From: Limonium bicolor
Lineage: Eukaryota; Streptophyta; Magnoliopsida; Caryophyllales; Plumbaginaceae
Direction: 5' to 3'
NCBI GenBank assembly: GCA_023374045.1
Contig: CM041778.1
Location: 93,870,839-93,934,838, forward strand
DNA length: 64,000 nt
Shown here: positions 10,627 to 23,000 of the stretch, piece by piece
Numbering within the stretch: the stretch's first letter is position 1
How the letters are laid out: each line of letters opens with the position of its first letter
Position numbers and translations under genes: made by a program
The notes under the pieces: model-generated
The model's database searches: none
Told to the model about the DNA's origin: nothing
Seen by the model: the letters and a program-made list of their open reading frames with translations, nothing else

Positions 10627-11449
10627 AACTGGCGACTCTGCTGGGGAGTCGAATTTATTTAGTGGGCTAAACTTGAAATTATCATCGGATTTTTTTTTGT
10701 TATGTTTTATTCATTATTGTTTTATTTATTTATGGCTCTTCTTTTGTTTTATTGATTTATATGGTTTGTATATATATAGCATTGCATTCACTTTATTATT
10801 CCATATGCATACATAAAAAAATCCTTAGGTTGTGATGAGTAGTGGGGATTGATGACTCACATCAATGTCCGCTCAGAGTCTAAAAGGCTGGAATGATGAG
10901 TGGTTGCGTACGGCTTCCGTTTCTCTCATTTCCTACCCTCGCTCTGCGATCCGTCCCTAATATCCTATCCACTTAGTTTTCCGCATACACCCATTCATAA
11001 CACTTCACATGTAATTGTTTGTGTATAAATATGAGTTTTGTCTAGATGCAAATTTCATTTGAGTTCAAATTTTGCTTTCTTTTATTATTATTTTTAAGAA
11101 AAATCCTTTTTGAATTGCCCCATTTTATTATTTTTTTAAAAAAAATCCTGTCGGATTGGAAAATCTTGAATCCTTTAAACAAATGACCAAAACATGCTTC
11201 AAATTCCTTTTTCTTTGTTTTAATAGAAATAGAGCTTTTTTCTTGTTAGCTTCCATCTTTTTTTTTTTTCCTTTTTTATTGAAATAATTTAGTTTATTAA
11301 AAAAGTGTGTTATTAAAATTTTAGATATTTCACTTTGTTCAATCCGACATTTTTTCAATTTCTTCTTGTTTACATGTGTATCTTGGTAAAAAAAAAAAAA
11401 AATCATTCCCCACTTCCTGAAAAGACGTTGTTCCATTGTCAAAGGAGGT

Positions 11450-12124
11450 TCACCAGCAACGAGTCATCGTTTCGTGGTTAAGACATGAGATCGACTTTGC
11501 AGAGAGCCTTGCCCCTTATCACCGGTTGTTGCATCAAAAAGTGCAATTTTCACAGCCATGGATGAAGGATCAACACCCAGTAATCCTGCAAATCGTGCCT
11601 CACCCTCCATTGATTTTTCATTTCATCATCAAAATGGAGGAATCATGCAACAAAGTGAAGAGCTTTTGGAGGCCAGTGAAGAACGTGCAAAGGCTAATGA
11701 GCCAGTGGTCCAACCCCATCATCACAACAGAAATAATGACTTGTGCTTTGAGGATGATCAATACCTTCTAGGCCTTACACCACCACTCACTAAGCCAACC
11801 CAAACTTTAGGTCACCCAAACACCACTTATCTACCCACAAGCCAAGCTCACCAAACTGTCATTCCTTCAACGGGGAAAACGGTAGCCAAACCATTACACA
11901 CCCACATCAAAACCTTACTCATACCACCTTTCATGTCAAACCACCACATACCACAACCAACCATCCCTATTACCTTACCCACCTCATCCTTTAATCAAAC
12001 ATTAATCCTTCACAAAACACCACAAATACCACTTTCAACCCACACTACTAGGTTATATTTTGACCCTTGTGACTTGAGTTTGAAGGCATATGACAGTTCC
12101 GGAGATAGATTTTGGGAACACTGA
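11450..12124 (+). pseudogene. Gag-like coding remnant, copy 2
   Basis: The longest uninterrupted version of this segment: 188 codons from a methionine at 11558 to a stop at 12122-12124. It has an acidic stretch (EEARAKANEP type) and a His/Pro/Thr-rich C-terminal half, ending in YDSSGDRFWEH. No zinc knuckle is visible. It equals 3375-3957 of copy 1, where the same text is broken. Family membership is inferred from position alone. Confidence 0.5.
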
Positions 12125-13125
12125 ACCTTCCTTTGACCATTGGCTCCTACAACCCAAACCTTCAAGTTTGTTGTGTTGGAAGGGATCTTATATGGGAAAT
12201 GAGAGTTGTACCATCCAATCCATCAGGCTGAAATTTATGGTTAATGGAAAAAATCGAAATCTCGGAGAGAGGAAGAAGAGCATGAGGTATTTCAATGCTA
12301 TTAGAAAGAGAGCATGAATAAGATTTGTCGATTACAACCACGCTTACGTTGAAGAGATCAGGAGGATGAGCTACTGGTTGGAAAATGGGTTACCACGGGG
12401 AGGCAGTTTGTCGCTGAACCAAATGATGAAGTGTCTCGAGAGACAAGATCACAAGGAGACATGAACTTTCCACCTCTTGATACTATTTTAGCCCCCTTTT
12501 TACCCCTTTGATGTTTCAAAGTTTACTTGTTCCCTGTTTCTTAACTCGGAACCATCCTTAAACATATGTGAGGATGGGGAAGACGTTGACGTGTGTTCTC
12601 ATCTTATTCAATTAATGAAATGCATACTTTTGATTACTTGGTTGTGTGTGTTAACTTGGATGATACTCATGCCCCTAAAGAAAATGTGATCGACAATGAC
12701 AATGAAAAAATGAAAGAAGGATATTCTTACATCTCTTGATTACATCCCACCAATGCACAAATAACTGAAGATACCATCACCATCAATGTAGGAATGCAGA
12801 AAATCCAAAGAATGAAAATTGGGGGTGCTTATCAGAGCCAGAAAGAGGAAAATTCTCGATCTTTTAAGAGAGTATAGTGATGTGTTTGCATGGAGTTACG
12901 CTGACATGCCCGGAGTTGATCCAGACATTGCACAATACACCATACCGTTGCATCCAGATGCAAAACAAAAAAGCAGAAGTTGAAAAAATGAACCCAGAAG
13001 TAGTCCTTAAAGTAAAGGAGAGATTGAAGGTTGCACTGGGTGGGTTTCATCAGGTAGTAGATATCCGAATGGTTAGCTAATTTCATCCAGTAAAGAAGAA
13101 ATACGGGAAACGTTGGGTGTGAAAG
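12125..13125 (+). pseudogene. Protease linker and RT N-terminus remnant, copy 2
   Basis: Same content as 3958-4968, with DMPGVDPDIAQYTIPLHPDA-like text near 12905-12960 and then KMNPEVVLKVKERLK. The RT palm and RNase H are missing at the same junction as in copy 1 (about 13110-13130). Confidence 0.7.
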
Positions 13126-13127
13126 AT

Positions 13128-14103
13128 GCTCTGGCTTGGGTACTATTGGCCAACGATGCAACAAGACTGCAATGATCATGTAGAAGAACTGAAAAGTGTC
13201 AACACCATTCCAATCTACAACACCTTCCGCCGTGTGCCTTTGACCAACATGCAGCTCCTTGGCCTTTTGCAGCTTTGGCATTGACATTATTGGAGAAATT
13301 CATCCCAAGGCGTCAAACAGTCATAGACTCTAGTGGCAGTTGATTACTTCAGCAAATGGGTTGAAGCCAAGTCTTATGCTAAGATGGATCCAAACAAGTT
13401 GTGAAATTCATAGAAACTGACATCATTTGTCGTTATGGAATCCCATCAGAAATCATATCTGACAATGGTCCACAGTTGGGGCTGAAACTCGCAGTCTAAT
13501 GGACAAGTACAAAATCAGACATCATCGATCATCTCCCTATCGTCCTCAAACAAATGGTGCAGTTGAAGCAGCAAACAAGACCATTCGAAACATCCTGGCC
13601 AAGATGGTGGAGACATACAGAGATTGGTCTGACAAGTTACCTTTGCACTATGGGGATACCGAACGACTGTGAAAACAGCTACCAAGGAAACCCCGTATTC
13701 GCTAGTCTACGGTAGTGAGGCAGTTTTACCAATAGAGCTAGAAATTCCGTCCCTCAGAGTAATCAGTGAATTGAAAGTCAGTGAAGAGGAATGGATTAAA
13801 AGGTTGGACAATTTGATGTTCTTAGACGAACGTAGACTTCAGGCCTTATATCACATCCAGGGATATCAACGTCGAATGGCCCAACATTCAACAAACGTGT
13901 AAAACAGAAGGATATTAAAGAGGGTGACTTGGTCTTGAAAGAGGTTCGACGATATGTCATGGATCCACGAGGAAAATTCAAACCAAATTGGGCTGGCCCT
14001 TTATCTAGGAGATAACACAGGGTGCGGTTCGATTGGCTGATCTGAATGGTGACATGTTCCAAAATTTCATCAACCTCGATCAGCTACGACGGTTCTATGT
14101 GTA
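13128..14103 (+). pseudogene. Ty3/gypsy integrase, frameshifted, copy 2
   Basis: The zinc-domain tail is better preserved than in copy 1: LGYYWPTMQQDC is readable from about 13130. The DDE core follows (ISDNGPQ near 13460, TNGAVEAANKTI near 13555), then the GPY/F region near 13990 and the C-terminus LDQLRRFYV with a stop at 14101-14103. Frameshifts near 13480, 13645, 13885 and 14005 break the frame, mostly at places where copy 1 is in frame. Confidence 0.85.
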
Positions 14104-14111
14104 AAAAAAGA

Positions 14112-14340
14112 GCTAAGTCGAAAACCCGAGAGGGCGGCTTAGGCAAGAGTCGTTACGCCCCGCTGGACTGAAAACTCGACAGGGCAGTACCAGGCAAAAA
14201 AAATTAAGGGGAGTTGAAAAAGACAAAAAAAATAGAAAAGAAAAGAGAGGCGAAGATGAAACCTGAAAAGGCTCTTCGGCAAAAGGTGAGGCTAGAGAAA
14301 GCTCGGGGCGTGAAAACCGAAGGGGCAGCTAGCGCAAAAT
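14112..14340 (+). repeat. Four GAAAAC...AGGGC motifs, copy 2
   Basis: The same four motifs as at 5961-6195, in the same order and spacing, with small indels. Confidence 0.6.
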
Positions 14341-14697
14341 TGAGCACAAAATAAATGGGATCACTTAAAATTAGGGGCATTTGTATCATCTTTGTGTTGC
14401 ACTTGCAGAAAAGTAGTCATGCATAGGCTTTTTGCCATCATTCTCACACCAATGTTCATTGTCCTTTCTTTACCTACAAAGAGAGAAAGAATGTGATATA
14501 CAATATTTCATGGGTCTCAGCATTCTTTCACTTGAAAGACTTGAAAGTATCTTTACAAAAACACCCCACACACTTACACAACCTTTAGACACATCCTCAC
14601 CACACACACCTTCAGACGCATCCTCACACACTTACACACACCTTCAGACACATCCCCACACACTTACACACACCCTCAGACACCTCAACACACACTT

Positions 14698-15197
14698 NNN
14701 NNNNNNNNNNNNNNNNNNNNNNNNNNNNNNNNNNNNNNNNNNNNNNNNNNNNNNNNNNNNNNNNNNNNNNNNNNNNNNNNNNNNNNNNNNNNNNNNNNNN
14801 NNNNNNNNNNNNNNNNNNNNNNNNNNNNNNNNNNNNNNNNNNNNNNNNNNNNNNNNNNNNNNNNNNNNNNNNNNNNNNNNNNNNNNNNNNNNNNNNNNNN
14901 NNNNNNNNNNNNNNNNNNNNNNNNNNNNNNNNNNNNNNNNNNNNNNNNNNNNNNNNNNNNNNNNNNNNNNNNNNNNNNNNNNNNNNNNNNNNNNNNNNNN
15001 NNNNNNNNNNNNNNNNNNNNNNNNNNNNNNNNNNNNNNNNNNNNNNNNNNNNNNNNNNNNNNNNNNNNNNNNNNNNNNNNNNNNNNNNNNNNNNNNNNNN
15101 NNNNNNNNNNNNNNNNNNNNNNNNNNNNNNNNNNNNNNNNNNNNNNNNNNNNNNNNNNNNNNNNNNNNNNNNNNNNNNNNNNNNNNNNNNNNNNNNN
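14698..15197. other. Assembly gap, 500 N
   Basis: Exactly 500 N. The left edge is the CACA minisatellite of the Tat-like copy 2 and the right edge lies inside a family G LTR. Any reading frame drawn across it is meaningless. The rest of copy 2, including a possible third LTR, may be in the missing part. Confidence 0.99.
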
Positions 15198-18100
15198 AGA
15201 TCCAAGGACCAATAACTCAAGAGTGGAATAAAACCAATTGGGAGAGATGGCCCCCACTGCCAGATATCAATGTCCATATGGACGAGGGGTATACAGCCCC
15301 TGCTGTCAAATATAAGTGTCCTGATGGACGAGGGATATATAGCCCCCTGCTGTTGGATATAAATGTCCTTATGGACGAGGGATATATAGCCCCCTGCTGT
15401 CGGATATAAATGTCCTTATGGACGAGGGATATACAGCCCTCTGTTGTTACCATTGAAGCGCGCACATCGAAACCTCAAGAACCAGCTCATGGATGAAACG
15501 ATATCCAGAGTCAAAAGAAGGATTTACCAAAATTGATATTTTCCAAATTCCCACCAGATCACTAACTACCCAGAGCAATACCAAAACACTCAGTCCTACA
15601 GAGTGCAGAAGCGTAAACCCTAAGCAATCAATGTCTAATGGAACAACCAAATAGAAGGAACCAATACCCAAGTGAGTTTCACATTCAAGGCTCAGTTAGT
15701 CACACAAGCTGAGTTAGTCACACAACCATTTCCTTTTAAAAGTTCCTCTTAAGCTCAGTTAGCGTTTTCCAAAACATTCCACAAGTCAATCAGCAAAAAT
15801 ATCAGAGTACGAGAAATCGTACCTGGTCAACGCCGTAGCAGTTCTAGTAGACTCGTGCAAACATTCAACAATTCTCTGAGGAACATTGAAGATAATTTAC
15901 TATCAATAACCTGTACCCTAAGTTAAACTTAAATAAACCCTCTCCTCTTATTTCCAAATCTCAATTATCTTATAAGCCCTCGCTTAAATGTTATGTATAA
16001 CCTTTGACTTATTTTAGAAGGTTGTATAGCCCAAGGTTGTAGGATCAAGGAATGTATTTTATTAACACCCGCTAACTGTCCACTCCTATCCACTTAATTC
16101 ATATTTAACCACAATCCTTACATTCAAGACTTTTGAGACCTTTATATCAAAATGTGTTTATATTATATAATTAAATCTAAGAATTTCAATAATAATCTTA
16201 AGCTCAATACCTTTATTCTTAATTTAGAATAAACGCTGTATTATGATCTATGATGGACTCATCTCAGAATACTATACAATTATCTCACAATGTAAAGATT
16301 ATGTACTTAAACAACATCTACTAGATAACCCATTATGATTAAGTCTTTCCCTTAACTTAATTAAGATCTACATCTTGTACATTGGAATCGTAGTGTTGTA
16401 AACGCGTTTTGGTAAAACTTAATTGAACTGCTAAACTCAATTATCTCATCTTTAGTTCAGAATGACTTTTAATTACAACCATCTAATAAACTTGTCATAA
16501 GATGTTAAATTGCTTCTCATCCTGAATAACTATACTAGTTAACTTAGGTTTAACGAATTAACCTTACATTTAGTATTCACAAGGTATATTATATGTTTTA
16601 TTATTACCTATACAATAAGGTGTTAAGTATAACCTTTTATGTATCCTTACTTACATTTAATTTCCTAAATGTTTTATTTTAAAAAACATTCTCTCTATAG
16701 ACTAAGTATAATCCTTTGCACTAAACTTCATTAAACTTAAGCCTTAAATACGTTTTAAATTGTTTTACAAAACCAAAGGTTTCAAAGGAATAACCTAATA
16801 AATTAATTTCCTTTATTGTATTTAGGAAGTGACAATATATCTACATAGAGTAATTCATCAAAGAATTAAGTTCTGGTTCGAAAGTGAAATTGTTAATTAC
16901 TTAATAAGATAATCTATTATGAAAATTCTCATATTTTATATTCAAATAACCTATCATTGTTTCCCATTACCGTAAAGTATGTCAATATAATATCTTATGT
17001 AACTTAGTTTTATCTAATAAAAGGTTCAAAGGTTTTAAGTATCAAATTCCTATTCATAAACCTTCTATAAATTCCAACTACTAATTACCTCACTTAGTTG
17101 TAAACTCACATCCAAAGTATTAGTAACAAACGTTATAAATGTATTTCATATGGCTTATCTAATGCCAAGAAACTTAAGGATTATTATTTAGATAAATTTC
17201 CAAATCATAATTTAATATAGTTTAACATCATAATCCTTTTAATGATTTTATCTTAAAACATTAAGTTATATTTCAATACCATAAATGTTAAGAAATGATT
17301 AAATCTAGACTTACTAACCTACCTCACATTTAGATGTAAAAGTATTTTATTTATTTAATTATTGTTTTTATATTAAGAACATTTAGATGTAAACGTATTA
17401 CATTTGTTTATCATTAATTATAGAATAAGATCTATTTGTGTAACATTTTATGAAATCTAATCACAATTTTTCCTAAGTTTTAACTTATTAATTACTTAAT
17501 CCCAATTTTAGATTTACATTCTAGTCATTGACAAATAATACTATACATGTATTTTAATATGGTTTATATATAAACCTTAGAAATTCAAAGGTAACTCTTT
17601 AAGCCTAATTTAATACCACCTCATATAATATTCTTCTATTAGTATTATGTAGAGGTTTAGTTTAACTTATTAATTCCTTCATATTATATTTCCTATAAAG
17701 TATTTAATTTCTTTTATTTATGTTTAATGTGTATATATTTATATATACTAGGATTTGTTCAAAACATTATTTATGTAGTTTTATTGTATTTAATTATTTC
17801 TATTAACTTTTACACATATTAACATCTGGTATATGGTTTATAAAATAAAGTATTTCCCCAAGCTTCAATTAAGTATATTAACTTCCACATTATATAATAA
17901 ATTAAAATGTAGACTAGTTTAATTCCTTGATTTAATATAAGTTTCTACTTAAATAAGTATATATATACATATATGTAAATAATTTCACCTCTCTTAAAAG
18001 ATAATACCCAAACATTTATAAACTTACTGTTATAAAATGTTAATTTGATTTCCCTTATTTTTCCCAGCTTAACAAGTTTATTACCAAACCATACTTTAAT

Positions 18101-20046
18101 TTTTGGTTACATTAAAAACCATATATTATAAGTTATTCTTATGAAAAACTCATAAACACAATTTTTAAAACCATTTACCATTGCCCAAAAATTCCCAAAT
18201 TTAATATACAATAATTATAACATTTTAGACATATTATAAAATTTTTATTTCATTAAAATATCTTTTTAAATTAGCCAAATAATTCCAGAAAACCTGTAAT
18301 TTCCAATAATCATAACTTACGTTTAAAAACTCCAAAACCATATTAATTTACATCAAAATAAACTAGATTTTATAAGGAATCTATGGTTAAAATTTCAAAT
18401 CAAAATACCTTCGGGAAGGCATTTAAATACATTCAACAAGTTAGGGTTTATTTCTGAAATTATAATAAAAACTTATACTCTTAATCTGAAACGATCTAAT
18501 CTCAGCCGTCCGTTTCTTATAACTGCAATCGGACGGCGCTACTGAAAGCCGAGTTCTTCAGCGATTCTCAAACCCGATACGAGTACTAATTCGCCAATTT
18601 CTCACAATCTACAGAACCAAATTGAGTGATTCTTGTTTCTATGGTTTCGAAATTCAATTACGGTTCCATTGATACTAATTTCGCTAGCTATCATGCAGTA
18701 CACAATAAAAACGATTCTGGGTTACGAAAGTTAGGGTTCTTCGGTTACAGAATTCGATTTTGTCAAATTCTCCCTATACGAAACATAATAAGCTTAATTG
18801 GTGGTTGGGTTAGACCGGTAATGTGATTACGAATGACAATAACGGAGCAATTTGATTGGAAACTCACCGGAGTTGCAATAACGGAGGAATTTGAATTCGG
18901 AATTCTGGAAAGGTTCAAACTTTCGAGCAGTTCACGAGGCCGACTTTGAGGATCTATAACTTGCAGTACAGATCGAGTTAGGCTATGTGTAAGGGCTTAA
19001 TCGAAAGATTAAACTTACCTCTACATATTGATAACAAGAACTCATCCTAACTCGCAACACACAGAAAGAAATCGAAGCTGGAAGTTGTGAGTTTACCTTG
19101 CGTTTTCTGGAAAGAAAACTATGATTTTATGTTGTGACGAATTCGAAACTTTAGACACCTCGTTCTTCCAAACGGTTGGGAATTGGCTTAGGTCATCAAC
19201 ATGAAAGTTTTAAAGGAATTAGAGCTCTTCAAAACGAGCTAAAGAACATGAAATTTAGCTGAGAAACAAAGAAGTTATGGCTACACGAAGTTACCTGAAT
19301 TCGAAGGAAAACTGGAAAACTGCAGTTTCGGTTTTGCAGGGTGGCTACTTTGGCTCGAATTTCGGTTGATTTAGGACGAGTTAGGGTTAGTGTGAGTTAT
19401 GGTTGTTTAGAGGAAGTGTAGGAGAAGACAACAAAGAAGACGGCACTCAAAAATTCCAAAATATGAGAAAGTTATGAAGGTCACAAGATAGGGAAAAAAC
19501 TGGTTTCTGTTACCGGAAATATAGGAGATAAAACGGCTAAGTGTTGGGCGACCCGTGACAGTGTGACACGTGGCATTACTTCAAATTTTTGGCTCTAAAC
19601 TTCAATCTATCATAACTTTAGCTAGGATGATCCGTTTTTGACGTTTTTTATCGATCTTCATGGTTTTCTATAACCTATTTATTGGCTTAGGTTTCATGGG
19701 CTGGTTTGACCATTCTCAAAAATTCAACCCTAGCAAGGCTTAATAAGCTTTAAGGTTTCTTGGATTTTATATTGACTTTATGTTCCAAATCAATGCTCCC
19801 AATATTTCTAAAATCTTTATAATATAATTGGAGTGTTTAGAAATTTTCCCAAGATTTATCGACTTATAAATCTTATTATTAAATTCATAATACTATATAA
19901 TAATAAATATTTATTGTATTCTTTAGGGTTAAATAGGAGAAATCCCCTAAATAAATTTTCATAATTCCATATAATAATTTAATATTTAATAGTATTATTT
20001 AAGTTTTAATAAAAGAAATCCCCTAAATTAATTTAGGGGTATTTCA
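15198..20046 (-). repeat. Family G long LTR, minus strand, truncated by gap
   Basis: At least 4.85 kb of AT-rich non-coding sequence ending ggggtatttca at 20046, which on the minus strand is the LTR start TGAAATACCCC. Its left part matches 26060-28085 and its right part matches 55518-58206, so three copies of one LTR are present. The GC-richer zone 18500-19500, shared with 56640-57680, probably holds the transcription start region on the minus strand. No protein-coding frame is supported. Confidence 0.7.
15256..15450 (-). repeat. 53-bp tandem repeat in family G LTR
   Basis: Four units of about 53 bp containing tggacgagggatatatagcc followed by ccctgctgt. Counterparts with different spacing lie at 26140-26270. 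Confidence 0.85.
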
Positions 20047-23000
20047 GTACCAGTCAGCGAGAAGCTAGACTTGGTTAGAATCAACCAGCATTGAAATGCC
20101 ACAAAAAAATTTCTTTCAAACCCATAATTTTCTTTAAAACTTAAATAATCCTTTTAAACCCCCAGATTTTAAAACCAAACCAGAAGATTCACGATGAGCT
20201 ATCATAGGACGATATAAGAGGAGTCAACAGCAGAATACTTCACCTAGGCGTGTGACGAACACTACGAGTGTACAAAATGAGATGTGGGACGACCGCACTC
20301 CGATAGAGGCTTACGGGGACGACAGCCTACCTACCTATAGGGTGGTCGGGTAAGTAGGAATGTATCAGTATGGTACCCCACATATGTAGACAAGTGGTGT
20401 ACAGAACACGAGAAGTAGTTGACTCGTTCTACGGACGACAAAGTAAGTTCACCCAGAACAGCTGGACACCTCAGACGATCAAGGAAAAGGAACTCAGCTA
20501 GGTAGCGAGTATGAAGGAACTCAGAGATTCCATCTGAAGATAAGGAATGAGGTCTAGGAGGTGCAAAGATCACAGACTAGTAAGTGTAGACATCGGATAT
20601 GCCTCAAAGACTGAAGCAAATGCATGATAGTTGGAGCAAGCACCCAGCCTAACATAGTAAGGCAAATACCTAATGTTAACACAATAAGGATCAACAAATG
20701 GGACGGAGATCCCAAGAGCGATCACAAGATTACCACGAAGTAAAATTCATCATTGGAGAAGGTGTTAAATCCGATCAAGAACACTAGGAGGAAGCATCAA
20801 TGAGCTACCCTACAATGGGAGACATTGCAACCCTAAATGGGAAGGTTCGGTATATAGTACTGCAGGCAGTATATTGGCTAAACCCACTCATGATTAGTAG
20901 TCAAATGTAATGGCGTAACTTAACAACACCCAGGAGAAATCCTTGAAGGGTGTCTGAATCAACAATAGTTGAATGAAGTGTCGCGATAAGAACCCGGGAG
21001 CTAAATGAACGCTCAATGTGAACACCGAAAGGATTTCATCTGACGGAAATACCTTAAATCATTAAGGGGCACTGATTAATGACAGATTGTCTAAGGGGTC
21101 TCCCTTGGGCAGAAGCGTAATGGAATGACCTTGCCATGGAGCCCAGTAATACCTCCAACCCTATGATGGTATACAAGGAGGTAGAAACCTGAATAAACAG
21201 CCTGCAAGGAGCATAGCTCACAGCAATAAGGCTTAAAAGCCATGAACCAACAACGTCATGTAGATCTAAATCATTGCAAACCCATGTAAAATGATAAGAA
21301 GAATTGCCGAGAATGGCAAGTAGAGAAATGTTATTTCCTACAATGAGCAGAGAGACAACCAAATCGCTCGATTTGAACTCAATATAATGAGTGGCTTAGA
21401 GTAATGGCTACCTCATTGTCACCGCCACTGGAAGACCACTCTAGTATACAGTTGACGAGGCTTTTAATTGCCCATCATGCCTTATGTGGCAAGGGTAGCA
21501 CAGAGGCACAGAAATCATGATGATGACAACACTAGCCTAGTCCACACTTGGACACTACGAGAAATCTGAGGGAAGGTACCTCTCGTTAACGAAAGACCCC
21601 CAATGCGGTGATGATGTGAACCCTTAGAAAAGGCTTCCACCTACCATAACAACAAGCATGAGCATGTAGTTACTGCCAAGAGACAATTGAATAAGGAAAT
21701 GAGGTTTCCAAACCACTATGACTACACGGAATGTGTATAATGTGGACTGTGGAAGCACATCGCTTAAAGAGCATAAAGACTTGAAGGAGTAAGTATACTC
21801 CGTAGGCAACCAAGCATATGGTAAACCCTTGTATGAATGGCAGAAGTACATAAACAGAGATTAACATAGTAAACCTCGTCATGAGACTCATGAGTGGAAA
21901 CAAAACCTTTCAACAAGAACTTTCACTTATCAGTGATAGAGTACTCTTCAATTGGAGAACGGGACTAGAAAACCCTTGAAGTTTCACTAGGAAGTCCCAA
22001 TAATGTGCATGAAGAAACAAGAACACACCACTAAACCTTATATCCAATGCCAGGATTTAGAGGGAAGTGAGCGTCAAAAACAATCAATGTGGATGCATAT
22101 TTTGACCCACGAATGACCAACATCTTCATATTTTGACCCACGAATGACCAACATCTTCACTAGGAAGTCCCGATAGGCTACTTCATCCTTGGTCAACCAA
22201 GTCACTTGGTAAATGATGCCATAAGTGATGCAAGAATTTGAGGTAAGCTAACCTACACATGAAACCTAATTGAAGTAAAACATCTTCACATTGGAAAGAT
22301 GATGACATTACGGTATGCTACGGCGACCGCCATACACTCGAACATGAAACTTCCAATGTGTTCACGCCACAAGGGAATTAAGTATAAAACATAGCAATGG
22401 AGCATACAGTTGAGGAATGGTGCCAAGAGCAATGGCAATGAATAAAGGCAAGCTGTGAAAACAATGTTTGTGTAATGAGTAAGAATATGGTGCGCAACAT
22501 GCGGCCACTATGGGAATGTAGTTAGACAATGACATGGGAAACAAACCATAAGCTGGACTCAGCGGAGTCGAGATGTAGGAATTGATAGAAAAACTAGGCA
22601 TTAAGGCTTATAATCTGAACCATATAACAAGGATCACACAAGTAACACATTGTTCATTCCTAATGCAACTTCATAAAGAGCTGAAAGCGTATACCTAGTG
22701 GATCAACTCGATAAGAGGAGTAACCCGTTTGCTGAACAACTAACCGTACTGAATACGGAGGATTTGCAAACACAACAGTGAACATGGCGCAAGCCAGTGT
22801 AAGCGTAAATCTAACAATAAACTGTGGCTTTTTTTGCCAAAGATGCACGAAGAATGTTGGTGATGCCGACAATCGCACCCGTGAATTCCGCTGGGATAAA
22901 AGCAGAAACGAAAACAACCAACGCTATGAGGATCGATGCTTATAAATGCAAGACCGAACGATAAAAGGAAACTGGTATAACACTACATGAGTGAGTAGCC

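Larger units (their letters stand above)
10630..14697 (+). mobile_element. Tat-like retrotransposon copy 2, internal region, cut by gap
   Basis: It begins with the same primer site (10630-10647) and repeats the internal region of copy 1 in the same order: leader, gag-like zone, protease/RT remnant, integrase, four GAAAAC motifs and CACA minisatellite. It is cut by the gap at 14698. It shares the RT/RNase H deletion with copy 1, so the deletion is older than the duplication. Confidence 0.85.

Noticed and set aside
14432..15409. Frames of 190-325 codons across the first gap
   Set aside because: Most of their length is N. The two sides belong to different elements.
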